DNA of 64,000 nt from SVEL01 sp017381055 (GCA_036307185.1 JAXJYC010000061.1:55916-119915), one strand, 5' to 3'. Counted from the stretch's first letter, positions 16,417-26,273 are shown. The notes: generated by a model from the letters alone, not told the origin. Program-made: numbers and translations.

Positions 16417-16887
16417 TTACTTTCCTCTCATTATTTTTCGTCTCTCATCTAATTGCTCTATCAATGCCTTATAATAATTTCTAGATACATACACTCTCTT
16501 ATGACTATCTCTAAATTCTACAACACTAGATGATGCTATATTCTTTGTAATCGAAAATATATGTTTCAAATTCACAATTGTTGATTTGGACACTCTCATA
16601 AAATCCTTAGAAAGCAGTTCCTCTAATTCGTACAATTTATATTCCGTTTCATACATATCAGTTTTTGTATGAGCAAAAACCTGCTTATTCTCTGTTTCAA
16701 AGAAAACAATTTGTTCTGCTGGAATATAGTACTCTTTTCCTTCCTTATACAACAAAAGGTCTACATCATTATTAATTTGCACCGACAAAGCATTCTGTAA
16801 TTTAACAACTCGCTCATCTAATTGCTTGCATTTTATAACAACGCATTCTTCAGTCAACGTTTCATCGACCTCAATTACAACCCTCAT
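16417..16887 (-). CDS. Stand-alone LytTR transcriptional regulator
   Basis: A 156-residue protein lacking a receiver domain. The N-terminal 50 residues are of unknown role. The LytTR DNA-binding domain covers about 55-150 (YYIPAEQIVFFETENKQVFAHT, FMRVSKSTIVNLKHI, VYVSRNYYKAL). The start at 16887 has GAGAGGTG upstream; a longer reading frame from 16992 would include the promoter and is rejected. Co-transcribed with the LiaF-like gene. Confidence 0.85.
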   Translation of the reverse strand: MRVVIEVDETLTEECVVIKCKQLDERVVKLQNALSVQINNDVDLLLYKEGKEYYIPAEQIVFFETENKQVFAHTKTDMYETEYKLYELEELLSKDFMRVSKSTIVNLKHIFSITKNIASSSVVEFRDSHKRVYVSRNYYKALIEQLDERRKIMRGK

Positions 16888-16950
16888 CGTACACCTCTCT
16901 TCTATAGTAATATTCTGTTTGCTATATAGCTTTTTATTTTCTATGCCCCA

Positions 16951-16978
16951 AGTATAACATCCAGACATTTTTTGTAAA
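16951..16978 (-). promoter_or_regulatory. Promoter of the LytTR/LiaF-like operon
   Basis: TTTACA (16973-16978) and TATACT (16951-16956), 16-bp spacing, about 64 bases before the regulator start. Confidence 0.65.
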
Positions 16979-17050
16979 TAGCTTTTGACCAAGAGGTAAT
17001 AAATTGAAACTAAGATGTAAAAAACTCTTTACTTTTCATTTCATAGGAGT

Positions 17051-17142
17051 ATAATGATAACCGTTTGAAAAAAGCAGTAACTATTCAGCCCCATATACAT
17101 GGCTATGAATAGCTACAAATATACAGAAAAGAGGAAAAGAAA
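17051..17142 (+). promoter_or_regulatory. Promoter and structured leader of the ArsB/NhaD-type transporter
   Basis: A TATAAT lies near 17053. The short leader that follows can fold into a hairpin with CTATTCA pairing TGAATAG and an inner GCC/GGC pair, followed by AGAGGAAAAG before the ATG. It may be a small ligand-binding or regulatory leader, as several ion-transporter genes in Firmicutes have. No known riboswitch consensus was recognised. Confidence 0.4.
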
Positions 17143-18501
17143 ATGTTAGCACAAATTTTGGCAGTTGTGATTTTTGTTGCTATGTTTATTCTCATTATTA
17201 CAGAAATATTTGAGCGACACATAATCACATTAACATGCGCCCTCCTCACCATTCTTTTAGTTTTTGGTTTAGGAATGCAAAGTCTGGACGCTATCTTATC
17301 TACACTTAATGTTCAAAGTATTTTTACAGTTGATTTTTGGTACGCAGCTGGTGAAGCCCACGAAGGCGGAAGCGGTATCGACTGGGCCACAATTATTTTC
17401 ATCGCTGGTATGATGGTAATGGTTGAAGGTATGGCTCATGTAGGATTTTTCAGATGGTTATGTATGAAAATCGCTAAGCTTGTAAAGTACAAGGTTACCT
17501 CAATCTTTATGACATTTATGGTTTTATCCTTTATACTTGCAATGTTTATCGATAGTATTACAGTTATACTTTTCTTAGCAGCTGTAACAATTGAGCTCTC
17601 GCAGTTACTTAAGTTTAATCCAATTTCTATGATTTTAGCTGAAGTATTCTGCGCAAACTTAGGCGGTTCCGCTACTATGTGCGGTGATCCACCAAACATT
17701 ATTATCGGAAATAAGCTTCACTATTCATTTGCAGATTTCATTATGAATACAGGTCTTATAGCGATAATTTCCTTATTCTTTGTACTTACATATTTTTATT
17801 TTGCATGTAGAAAAGAACTTAAATCAGCATCTTCAAATGCTGTTGATCCTTCTACATTACCAAATCCATCAGAAGCTATTAAGAGCAAGACTGGATTTGC
17901 TATAAGTACAGTTATTTTCCTTCTTGCAGTTGTACTTCTTGCTACACATTCTATAACAGGACTTACAGTAGCATTCATTGGAACATTTATAGCTATACTT
18001 ACACTTATTACTTCAGGCAAAGCTGCCTTAACGCTTATTAAAAAAGTTGATTACGAAACACTTTTATTCTTCCTAGGACTCTTTGTTGTTATCGGTGGTC
18101 TTGAGGAAACAGGTATGTTAAAAGTTCTTGCAAGCTTTATCGGAAATATTTGCGGTGGAAATATGTACCTTATGGTTGCTATGATTCTTTGGATTTCTGC
18201 AATCGCTAGTGCATTTGTTGACAACATTCCATTTGCTGCAACTATGATTCCTGTTATAAAGAACCTTGCAGCTACTGTTCCTGGTGCAAATATTGACACT
18301 CTCGCTTGGACACTAGCTATCGGTACAGATATCGGTGGTAGTGGAACTCCTATCGGAGCTTCTGCCAATGTAGTTGGTATCGCAACTGCTGCAAAAGAAG
18401 GTCACATAATTCGTTGGGGAAGGTATTGCAAACTTATGGCACCTGCGACTATAATAGTATTAGTTATAGCAACAGTTGTTTTATTTTTAAGATATCTATA
18501 A
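17143..18501 (+). CDS. ArsB/NhaD-type ion transporter (SLC13-like permease)
   Basis: A 452-residue membrane protein with about eleven helices. The two family hallmarks are visible: SATMCGDPPNIIIG (about 180-193) and its inverted repeat SGTPIGASANVVG (about 400), which together form the substrate-binding hairpins of the ion transporter superfamily. The substrate (Na+/H+ exchange, arsenite or dicarboxylate) cannot be told. A cytidylate-kinase-like gene follows by 16 bases, an arrangement seen in other Firmicutes but of unclear meaning. Confidence 0.85.
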   Translation: MLAQILAVVIFVAMFILIITEIFERHIITLTCALLTILLVFGLGMQSLDAILSTLNVQSIFTVDFWYAAGEAHEGGSGIDWATIIFIAGMMVMVEGMAHVGFFRWLCMKIAKLVKYKVTSIFMTFMVLSFILAMFIDSITVILFLAAVTIELSQLLKFNPISMILAEVFCANLGGSATMCGDPPNIIIGNKLHYSFADFIMNTGLIAIISLFFVLTYFYFACRKELKSASSNAVDPSTLPNPSEAIKSKTGFAISTVIFLLAVVLLATHSITGLTVAFIGTFIAILTLITSGKAALTLIKKVDYETLLFFLGLFVVIGGLEETGMLKVLASFIGNICGGNMYLMVAMILWISAIASAFVDNIPFAATMIPVIKNLAATVPGANIDTLAWTLAIGTDIGGSGTPIGASANVVGIATAAKEGHIIRWGRYCKLMAPATIIVLVIATVVLFLRYL

Positions 18502-18517
18502 ATCGGGAGGATAATAT

Positions 18518-19108
18518 ATGAAGCAATTGATTATATCAGTTGGTCGTGAATTTGGAAGTGGTGGACACGAAATCGCAGAGAAGCTTTCAAAGCTTTATGA
18601 ATTACCACTCTACGACCATAATTTATTAAGAGAATTAGCTACTGAAAGGAATCTTGACCATGATTCTTTAGCCGAATTTGATGAAACAAAAAAAAGAAAA
18701 GGTCTTTTTAGAACTGTTCGTGGTATGAATAGTTCTCCTGCCTATAATGTAGCTCAGCTTCAGTTTGAGTTCCTTAAGAAAAAGGCAGAAGCTGGCGAAT
18801 CATTTGTAGTAGTTGGTCGTTGCGCAGAGACAATTCTCAAGGATTACGAGGGTATGATTTCTCTCTTTATCCTTGCTGACAGACAGGCTAAGGTTGACCG
18901 TATAACAAAGCTTTACAACAAAACCGAGAAAGAAGCTCTCGCTATGATGAACTCTCATGACAAGTACAGAAAACAGTACCACAATGAGCACTGTCCTGGA
19001 AAATGGGGTGATTCTCGTAACTATGAATTATCAATTAATAGTAGCAAATTAGGCGTTGATGAAACTATTAAAGTTATCACAGCTTATATTGATGCTAGAC
19101 ATAAATAA
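18518..19108 (+). CDS. Cytidylate-kinase-like protein
   Basis: A 196-residue P-loop protein of the cytidylate-kinase-like family. The N-terminus IISVGREFGSGGHEIAEKLS is the family's variant nucleotide-binding loop; VVVGRCAETIL (about 95) and a lid-like basic segment (DRQAKVDRI, HDKYRKQYHN) follow. A true substrate has not been established for this family. Probably co-transcribed with the upstream transporter, as it precedes a strong terminator. Confidence 0.85.
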   Translation: MKQLIISVGREFGSGGHEIAEKLSKLYELPLYDHNLLRELATERNLDHDSLAEFDETKKRKGLFRTVRGMNSSPAYNVAQLQFEFLKKKAEAGESFVVVGRCAETILKDYEGMISLFILADRQAKVDRITKLYNKTEKEALAMMNSHDKYRKQYHNEHCPGKWGDSRNYELSINSSKLGVDETIKVITAYIDARHK

Positions 19109-19131
19109 ATTTATAACTATGTAATTACACT

Positions 19132-19172
19132 AAAAGCCATAACTTACTTATAACTTGTAAGTTATGGCTTTT
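19132..19172 (+). terminator. Strong intrinsic terminator
   Basis: AAAAGCCATAACTTAC pairs with GTAAGTTATGGCTTTT, a 16-bp perfect stem, 9-base loop, with a T-run. It ends the transporter/kinase operon. Confidence 0.95.
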
Positions 19173-19238
19173 TTAATTAGCAATATAACATATCAATTTA
19201 TTCAGTATATATCTATCGCATTTACTGTTGAATCTAGT

Positions 19239-20378
19239 TTATTCCTTACTGCTAACTACACCGTTTTCATCTATTTCAATATTCACAGAAATATCTTCAA
19301 GATGCTGATATACTCGTTCCTTTTCGCTATCGTCTGTAAAAATTACTGTCTTTCCATCATCCTGCATACCTGGAACAACTGATAATTCCACATTCGAACC
19401 ATTTATGTCTCCATATATTCTCACATTTACTAGCATAGTATCTTCGTAATATTCATCAAACCAATAATTTCCCAAACTATATACAATTGGCTTGCCGTTA
19501 TAATATTCCATACCTTGAAGACAATGTGAATGAGACCCAATAATCATATCCGCACCTGCATCAATATACTGTCTAGCAGTCTCTAACTGTGCATCTTCTA
19601 ACACAGTGCTTCGCTCAGTGCCCCAGTGAACACATGCAACTACAAAGTCTGCATTAGCACGCGCCTCTTTTATAACCTCAATAAATAATGTAGGATCATA
19701 ACAACGAAGTATTCCCGGTTCTTCTTCTGTCGCTTGAGGAGTCATCTTATTCTTTTCAGCTCTTGAAGCTGCTACAAAAGCAACCTTTTTCCCTCCAAGC
19801 TCCACATATACAGGTTTCATCGCTTCTTCTAGATTTGCACCTGCTCCAAAATATTTTATATCAGCATTTGTCAATGTATCAAGAGTATCTAACATAGCAT
19901 CCTTACCATAGTCATATACATGATTATTGGCAAGTAGCGCTAAATCTACACCCATTTCTTTTAGATATTTTACTCTATCTGGATGAGCTCTAAAAGTCCA
20001 CGCCTTACCATCCAACGCTGAACCTCTAGTACTATATGTAAATTCATTATTTACACAAGTATAATCTGCTCTATTCATAATCTCTAAAAACTCTGGCGAA
20101 ATACAATCCTTTAATCCATTAGGGCTACTATCCAAATTATTTGTAGTTATCTCTCCCTCTGCCAAAAGAATATCTCCCGCAAAACACATAGTAAAATCAA
20201 ACTCTTGTAAATCAACCGTTGTAGGCTCCTCTGTAGTAATCTCTTCTGTTGTTGTTTCTACAGATTCCTTCGAGGAATTTTCTACAATCTGATTATCCTT
20301 TGTTCCCTGACTACCTCTGCATCCTACAACCATAGCCATTGTAAGCATCATAGCCAACATTAGCTTTATCTTTCTCAT
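19239..20378 (-). CDS. CapA-family metallophosphatase-like lipoprotein
   Basis: A 379-residue exported protein. The signal peptide ends with lipobox MVVGC, so Cys20 is probably lipidated. A Thr/Glu-rich linker covers 30-60. The CapA/PgsA-type calcineurin-like domain (about 60-345) shows the metal-binding motifs CFAGDILL, CVNNEFTYS, LANNHVYDYG, CVHWGTE and GSHSHCLQG. CapA proteins take part in poly-gamma-glutamate or other surface-polymer synthesis; no cap genes are nearby, so the substrate is unknown. GGAGGAGAC precedes the start. Confidence 0.9.
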   Translation of the reverse strand: MRKIKLMLAMMLTMAMVVGCRGSQGTKDNQIVENSSKESVETTTEEITTEEPTTVDLQEFDFTMCFAGDILLAEGEITTNNLDSSPNGLKDCISPEFLEIMNRADYTCVNNEFTYSTRGSALDGKAWTFRAHPDRVKYLKEMGVDLALLANNHVYDYGKDAMLDTLDTLTNADIKYFGAGANLEEAMKPVYVELGGKKVAFVAASRAEKNKMTPQATEEEPGILRCYDPTLFIEVIKEARANADFVVACVHWGTERSTVLEDAQLETARQYIDAGADMIIGSHSHCLQGMEYYNGKPIVYSLGNYWFDEYYEDTMLVNVRIYGDINGSNVELSVVPGMQDDGKTVIFTDDSEKERVYQHLEDISVNIEIDENGVVSSKE

Positions 20379-20399
20379 CTGTCTCCTCCAAACTAACCC

Positions 20400-23249
20400 T
20401 TATTTATCTTTAAGATATTTCTTAACATACATTCCCGTATACGACTTAGGATTCTTGGCTACCTCCTCAGGTGTACCAGTAGCAACCACTGTACCTCCCT
20501 TATCGCCACCCTCTGGGCCTATATCTATAATATAATCAGCCACCTTGATTACGTCAAGATTATGCTCTATCACAACTACTGTATTACCATTTTCTGACAA
20601 GCGTCTTAATATATCTACTAGCTTATGGACATCAGCAAAATGCAAACCTGTAGTAGGCTCATCTAAAATATAAATAGTCTTTCCAGTATCTCTTTTACTA
20701 AGCTCTGTTGCAAGCTTCACTCTCTGAGCCTCACCACCAGATAATGTTGTAGATGGTTGACCTAATCTTATATAAGAAAGTCCTACATCATTTAATGTGG
20801 ATATCTTTCTATGAATAGACGGCTGATTTTCAAAGAAATGTGTAGCCTCCTCAACGGTCATATTAAGCACATCGTAAATACTCTTTCCCTTGTACTTAAC
20901 TTCCAACGTCTCTCTGTTGTATCGTTTACCCTGACACACCTCGCATGGCACATATACATCCGGAAGGAAATGCATCTCAATCTTTAAGATACCATCACCT
21001 GCACAGGCTTCGCAACGTCCACCCTTAGCATTAAAACTAAAACGTCCCTTCTTATAACCTCTAGCCTTAGCCTCTGCAGTAGCTGCAAATAAATCTCTTA
21101 TATGATCGAATACTCCTGTATAAGTTGCAGGGTTTGATCTCGGTGTACGACCGATTGGTGACTGGTCAATATCTATAACCTTATCAAGCTGTTCTATTCC
21201 CTGTATCTCCTTATGCGCACCTGAAATAGTCTTAGCTCTATTTAATTTTCTAGCTAATGTCTTATATAAAATCTCATTTACAAGAGAGCTCTTTCCAGAA
21301 CCTGACACACCAGTAACACAAGTCATTACACCTAACGGAATATCTACATTAATATTCTTAAGATTATTCTGCTTAGCTCCTAATATCTTAAGATATCCTG
21401 TAGGTTTCTTTCTCTCCTTAGGCACTGGCACCTTCATTCTTCCACTAAGATAAGCTCCCGTAATTGATTTAGGATTAGCCATAATCTCTTTGGCAGTACC
21501 TTCTGCAATAACTTCTCCACCATGTTCGCCTGCACCTGGGCCGATATCCACAATATGGTCCGCAGCAAACATAGTATCCTCATCATGTTCTACTACAATA
21601 AGGCTATTGCCCAAATCTCTTAAATGCTTCAATGTACCAAGAAGCTTATCATTGTCTCTTTGATGAAGTCCTATACTCGGCTCGTCCAAAATATATGTTA
21701 CACCTACAAGTCCTGAACCAATCTGTGTAGCCAGACGAATTCTCTGAGCCTCACCACCAGAAAGAGAACCTGTAGCTCTAGTAAGAGTAAGATATTCAAG
21801 ACCAACATCACATAAAAATCCTACTCTTGCCTTAATCTCCTTAAGAATCTGACTACCTATAAATTCTTGTCTCTCAGACAGCTTCATTTCATCAAGATAT
21901 ATCTTTAAATCTCTAACAGCCATAGACGTTGTCTCAAATATATTCTTATCAGCAACAGTAACTGCCAAAGAGTCTGCCTTAAGTCTTTGACCCTTACATT
22001 CATGACAAGGTGTTATATTCATATACTCCTCATACTCCGCCTTAATCATCTCTGAGCCAGTCTCTCTATATCTTCTCTCCATATTTTTGATAAGACCCTC
22101 AAAAGCTACATCATATACACCCTCACCGCGCTGTCCTTTATAATACACCTTCATCACATGGCCTCTTGTACCATTGATAATTAAGTCTTTTGCATCCTCA
22201 CTTAATTCTTCAAATGGTGTATCTAAACTAAATTTAAAGTCCCTTGCCATAGCCTCCAATATAGCATGACTATAGCTTGACTTATCACAAGAAGACTGCC
22301 ATCCCATACAAGAAATAGCTCCACCATTCAAGCTAAGACTTTTATCAGGAATCATAAGGTCAGGCGAAAATTCCATTTTATATCCAAGTCCAGCACATAC
22401 AGGGCACGCACCAAAAGGATTATTAAATGAAAAACTTCTTGGCTCAATCTCACTAATGCTCACACCACAATCAGGACATGCAAAACTCATAGAGAAATTC
22501 ATAGGTCCACCACCTATTACATCCACTATCATAAGTCCATCAGCTAATGAAAGTACATTTTCAATAGAATCAGTAAGACGTTTTTCCATGCCTTCTCTTA
22601 CTACTAATCTATCAACTACGATTTCAATATTGTGCTTAATATTTTTATCTAATGTAATCTCTTCACTTAATTCATAAAGATTACCATCCACAAGAACTCT
22701 TACATATCCTGCCTTCTTAGCCTGCTCTAAAACCTTCTCGTGGCGTCCCTTTTTGCCACGTACAACAGGTGCTAATAACTGAAGCTTAGTGCCATCTTCA
22801 AGCTCCATAATAGTATCTACCATCTGGTCTACACTCTGCTTCTTAATCTCCTTACCACACTTTGGACAATGTGGTATACCAATACGAGCATATAGAAGTC
22901 TGAAGTAATCATAAATCTCTGTCACTGTTCCAACAGTTGAACGAGGATTCTTATTAGTAGATTTCTGATCAATAGAAATAGCTGGTGACAACCCCTCTAT
23001 ACTCTCCACATTAGGCTTCTCCATCTGTCCTAAAAATTGGCGCGCATAAGAAGACAATGACTCCATATATCTTCTCTGTCCCTCTGCGTAAATTGTATCA
23101 AACGCAAGAGACGACTTACCAGAACCAGATAAACCTGTCAATACAACAAATTTATTTCTAGGTATTTTTAAATTAACATGCTTTAGGTTATGCTCTGCAC
23201 CACCTCTAATTTTAATAAAATCGCCTTTTTCTTTCTTTTTATTTTCCAT
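20400..23249 (-). CDS. uvrA: Excinuclease ABC subunit A
   Basis: Damage-recognition ATPase of nucleotide-excision repair. About 949 residues with two ABC cassettes (Walker A GLSGSGKSSLAFDT and GVSGSGKSSLVNEI; signature SLSGGEAQRIRLA and TLSGGEAQRVKLA), three Cys-type zinc modules (CPKCGKEIKK, CPDCGVS, CEACAGDGI) and ILDEPTTGLH. The ATG at 23249 is preferred, 5 bases after the uvrB stop, since AAGGA is correctly spaced for it; an ATG at 23261 overlaps uvrB. Cotranscribed with uvrB under the LexA-type promoter upstream. Confidence 0.97.
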   Translation of the reverse strand: MENKKKEKGDFIKIRGGAEHNLKHVNLKIPRNKFVVLTGLSGSGKSSLAFDTIYAEGQRRYMESLSSYARQFLGQMEKPNVESIEGLSPAISIDQKSTNKNPRSTVGTVTEIYDYFRLLYARIGIPHCPKCGKEIKKQSVDQMVDTIMELEDGTKLQLLAPVVRGKKGRHEKVLEQAKKAGYVRVLVDGNLYELSEEITLDKNIKHNIEIVVDRLVVREGMEKRLTDSIENVLSLADGLMIVDVIGGGPMNFSMSFACPDCGVSISEIEPRSFSFNNPFGACPVCAGLGYKMEFSPDLMIPDKSLSLNGGAISCMGWQSSCDKSSYSHAILEAMARDFKFSLDTPFEELSEDAKDLIINGTRGHVMKVYYKGQRGEGVYDVAFEGLIKNMERRYRETGSEMIKAEYEEYMNITPCHECKGQRLKADSLAVTVADKNIFETTSMAVRDLKIYLDEMKLSERQEFIGSQILKEIKARVGFLCDVGLEYLTLTRATGSLSGGEAQRIRLATQIGSGLVGVTYILDEPSIGLHQRDNDKLLGTLKHLRDLGNSLIVVEHDEDTMFAADHIVDIGPGAGEHGGEVIAEGTAKEIMANPKSITGAYLSGRMKVPVPKERKKPTGYLKILGAKQNNLKNINVDIPLGVMTCVTGVSGSGKSSLVNEILYKTLARKLNRAKTISGAHKEIQGIEQLDKVIDIDQSPIGRTPRSNPATYTGVFDHIRDLFAATAEAKARGYKKGRFSFNAKGGRCEACAGDGILKIEMHFLPDVYVPCEVCQGKRYNRETLEVKYKGKSIYDVLNMTVEEATHFFENQPSIHRKISTLNDVGLSYIRLGQPSTTLSGGEAQRVKLATELSKRDTGKTIYILDEPTTGLHFADVHKLVDILRRLSENGNTVVVIEHNLDVIKVADYIIDIGPEGGDKGGTVVATGTPEEVAKNPKSYTGMYVKKYLKDK

Positions 23250-23253
23250 AATA

Positions 23254-25236
23254 TTACTCATCCTTCACAAGTTTCTTAAGCTCAACCATCTTGTCTCTAA
23301 GTTCCGCTGCTGCCTCAAAATTAAGCTCTGCTGCTGCCTTTTGCATCTGCTTTTGAATCTTACCTATAAGCTTTATAAGTTCATCTCTATCCATTGATTC
23401 AGGATCTTTCTCAAGCTTATCAACTGTCTGTTCGGCCTTCTTTGTAATACTAATTAAATCCCTTACAGCCTTCTTAATAGTTGTAGGTGTGATTCCATGT
23501 TCCTCATTATACTTCTCTTGAATACCACGTCTTCTATTAGTCTCATCAATAGCAGCTCTCATAGAATCAGTTATAGTATCTGCATACATAATAACTCTAC
23601 CTTCAGAATTTCTAGCCGCTCTACCGATAGTCTGAATAAGAGATGTTTCACTTCTAAGGAAGCCCTCCTTATCAGCATCAATAATTGCCACCAAGGAAAT
23701 CTCAGGAATATCTAATCCCTCTCTAAGTAAGTTAATTCCAACTAAAACATCAAACACATCAAGACGCATATCTCTGATAATCTCTGTACGCTCCAAGGTA
23801 TCTATATCAGCATGCATATATCTTACTCTGATGCCCACATCTCTCATATATTCAGTTAAATCTTCAGCCATACGTTTAGTAAGAGTAGTAACTAAAACTT
23901 TATTCTTTTTGTCTGTCTCTTTTCTAATCTCACTAATCAAATCGTCAATCTGACCCTCGACCTTACGCACTTCCACATTAGGATCAAGAAGACCTGTTGG
24001 TCTAATAATCTGCTCTGCTCTAAGAAGCTCATGTTCTCCCTCATACACATTAGGTGTCGCAGATACAAACAACATCTGATCAATCTTACTTTCAAACTCT
24101 TCAAAATTAAGAGGTCTATTATCCTTAGCAGATGGAAGTCTAAATCCATAATCTACAAGGGTTGACTTTCTAGACTGGTCTCCAGCATACATACCTCTAA
24201 TCTGTGGAACAGTAATATGTGACTCATCTACGATAATTAAAAAATCATCTGTAAAATAATCCATAAGTGTCTGAGGTGTAGACCCAGCCTCAGCACCTGC
24301 TAAATGTCTAGAATAATTCTCAATACCTGAACAAAATCCAGTCTCTCTCATCATCTCCACATCAAAATTAGTTCTCTCACTTATACGCTGAGCCTCAAGA
24401 AGCTTATCTTCACTCTTAAAGTAAGAAACTCTCTCATCAAGCTCTTTCTCAATTCTTTTTGCTGCCAATTCAATCTTTTCCTGCGGCATAACATAGTGAG
24501 ATGCAGGAAATATTGCAATATGCTCCAATCTACTTTTTATCTCACCTGTAAGAACATCCACCTCCGTGATTCGCTCTATTTCATCTCCAAAAAATTCAAC
24601 TCTAATGGCTAAATCACTGAAATTTGCAGGAATAATCTCAACTATATCTCCGCGTACTCTGAAGGTACCACGTTTAAAATCCATCTCATTTCTATCATAT
24701 TGAATATTAATAAGTTCACGAATAACCTGATCCCTGTCCTTAATCATACCAGGGCGAAGAGAAATCATCATGTTCTTATAATCTACCGGACTTCCCAAGC
24801 CATATATGCAAGAGACACTTGATATAACGATAACATCCTTTCTCTCAATCAAGGAAGCTGTCGCAGATAGTCTTAGCTTATCAATCTCCTCATTAATAGA
24901 TGAGTCCTTCTCTATATAAGTATCAGTAGAAGGCACATACGCTTCTGGCTGATAATAATCATAGTAGGACACAAAGTATTCCACCGCATTTTCTGGGAAG
25001 AACTCCTTAAATTCACCATACAGCTGCGCTGCTAAAGTCTTATTATGAGCAATAATAAGAGTAGGCTTATTTAGTTTTTCAATTATATTAGCCATAGTAA
25101 ATGTTTTACCAGAACCAGTAACACCCAACAAAGTCTGAAACTGATTACCTTCCTTAAAACCCTGCACTAATGCATCTATGGCCTGTGGCTGGTCACCAGT
25201 AGGTTTGTATTCCGAATGTAATATAAACTTGTCCAT
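23254..25236 (-). CDS. uvrB: Excinuclease ABC subunit B
   Basis: The 660-residue helicase-like subunit that verifies damage with UvrA and then loads UvrC. Walker A GVTGSGKTFTMA (about 40), beta-hairpin YFVSYYDYYQPEAYVPS (about 90-106), DESH-type motif (IIVDESHITVPQ), helicase motif VI (QTIGRAARN), and the C-terminal UVR motif (ELNFEAAAELRDKMVELKK) that contacts UvrC. AGGAGAGG precedes the start. SOS control is indicated by a LexA-type box in the promoter. Confidence 0.98.
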   Translation of the reverse strand: MDKFILHSEYKPTGDQPQAIDALVQGFKEGNQFQTLLGVTGSGKTFTMANIIEKLNKPTLIIAHNKTLAAQLYGEFKEFFPENAVEYFVSYYDYYQPEAYVPSTDTYIEKDSSINEEIDKLRLSATASLIERKDVIVISSVSCIYGLGSPVDYKNMMISLRPGMIKDRDQVIRELINIQYDRNEMDFKRGTFRVRGDIVEIIPANFSDLAIRVEFFGDEIERITEVDVLTGEIKSRLEHIAIFPASHYVMPQEKIELAAKRIEKELDERVSYFKSEDKLLEAQRISERTNFDVEMMRETGFCSGIENYSRHLAGAEAGSTPQTLMDYFTDDFLIIVDESHITVPQIRGMYAGDQSRKSTLVDYGFRLPSAKDNRPLNFEEFESKIDQMLFVSATPNVYEGEHELLRAEQIIRPTGLLDPNVEVRKVEGQIDDLISEIRKETDKKNKVLVTTLTKRMAEDLTEYMRDVGIRVRYMHADIDTLERTEIIRDMRLDVFDVLVGINLLREGLDIPEISLVAIIDADKEGFLRSETSLIQTIGRAARNSEGRVIMYADTITDSMRAAIDETNRRRGIQEKYNEEHGITPTTIKKAVRDLISITKKAEQTVDKLEKDPESMDRDELIKLIGKIQKQMQKAAAELNFEAAAELRDKMVELKKLVKDE

Positions 25237-25314
25237 AAGCCTCTCCTTTTCTTATTATTATTTGTATCTATTATAATAAATATAACCTTATTATCAAAAA
25301 CAACTTTTATTGAT

Positions 25315-25343
25315 ATTATAACAGAACAAATGTTTGTTTGCAA
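25315..25343 (-). promoter_or_regulatory. uvrBA promoter with LexA (SOS) box
   Basis: TTGCAA (25338-25343) and TATAAT (25315-25320), 17-bp spacing on the minus strand. The spacer holds AAACATTTGTTC (25324-25335), one mismatch from the Firmicute LexA box GAAC-N4-GTTC. LexA bound there would occlude the promoter. Confidence 0.8.
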
Positions 25344-25420
25344 TGTTTTTCTATGGCATTTTCCCCAAAGCTATGATAGACTATTATGTGTTATTTGGTT
25401 TTGTTTGGAAGGAGATTCAT

Positions 25421-26200
25421 ATGGTAGAAATGTCACCTGTTGAAAAATTTTATAATAAATTTAATGAAGAAAAACGTCTTAATTCTAGACATGGTCAGGT
25501 TGAGTTTATCACCTCTATGAAATATATACATAAGTATCTAGAAGGCAAGGAAAATCCTAAGATTCTTGATGTAGGCGCTGGTACAGGTCGCTACTCAGTC
25601 GCATTAGCAAATGAAGGATATGATGTAACAGCTGTAGAGCTTGTTAATTACAATCTAGGTATATTAAAGAAAAAAGGAAGTAACGTAAAAGCCTACAAGG
25701 GCAATGCTATGAATCTTAAAAGATTTGAAGATAAGACTTTTGATTTGGTAATGGTATTCGGACCAATGTATCATCTAGGAAAATTTGAAGATAAATTGAA
25801 AGCTTTAAATGAAGCAAAAAGAGTTCTAAAAGATGACGGTGTAATAATTGTCGCATATATAATGAACGACTACACAATTATCTTCCACGCAATCCAAGAA
25901 GGCGCTATAAATAAATGCGTAGAAGAAGGAAGATTTACTGAAGATTTCCACTGTATTCCAAAGGAAGATGACATCTACTTCTCAGTTCGTCTAGAAGATA
26001 TGGATGAATTGAACAAAGCTGCTGGTCTTACAAGAGTCCAAGTTGTGGCTGCTGATGGTGCTGCTAACTATGTCAGACCTTATTTAAATAAATTAGATGA
26101 AGAAGGCTTTAAGCATTTTATAGAATACCATCTTGCAACCTGCGAAAGAATGGATATGATGGGCGCCACTGCACATACAATTGATATTTTAAGAAAATAA
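25421..26200 (+). CDS. SAM-dependent methyltransferase
   Basis: A 259-residue class I methyltransferase with motif I ILDVGAGTGRYSVALA (about 50), post-I VTAVELV, and FDLVMVFGPMYHL (about 105), the variant seen in small-molecule methyltransferases. The start at 25421 follows GGAAGGAG; a reading frame starting at 25334 overlaps the uvrB LexA box and is not used. The substrate is unknown. Stands alone, with its own terminator. Confidence 0.85.
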   Translation: MVEMSPVEKFYNKFNEEKRLNSRHGQVEFITSMKYIHKYLEGKENPKILDVGAGTGRYSVALANEGYDVTAVELVNYNLGILKKKGSNVKAYKGNAMNLKRFEDKTFDLVMVFGPMYHLGKFEDKLKALNEAKRVLKDDGVIIVAYIMNDYTIIFHAIQEGAINKCVEEGRFTEDFHCIPKEDDIYFSVRLEDMDELNKAAGLTRVQVVAADGAANYVRPYLNKLDEEGFKHFIEYHLATCERMDMMGATAHTIDILRK

Positions 26201-26239
26201 GAAAGTATCTTTTGAAAACTTTCTTATATGATAAAATAT

Positions 26240-26273
26240 CCCGTACTAATATACAAAACCATATTAGTACGGG
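26240..26273. terminator. Intrinsic terminator after the methyltransferase
   Basis: CCCGTACTAATAT pairs with ATATTAGTACGGG (13 bp, 8-base loop), followed by TTTATTTTTT on the plus strand. It may also serve the convergent S41 protease gene. Confidence 0.92.

Noticed and set aside
16888..16992. Longer N-terminus of the LytTR regulator
   Set aside because: The extension covers the -10 promoter element and lacks a ribosome site.
25334..25420. Longer N-terminus of the methyltransferase
   Set aside because: It begins inside the uvrB LexA box/promoter, while GGAAGGAG precedes the ATG at 25421.
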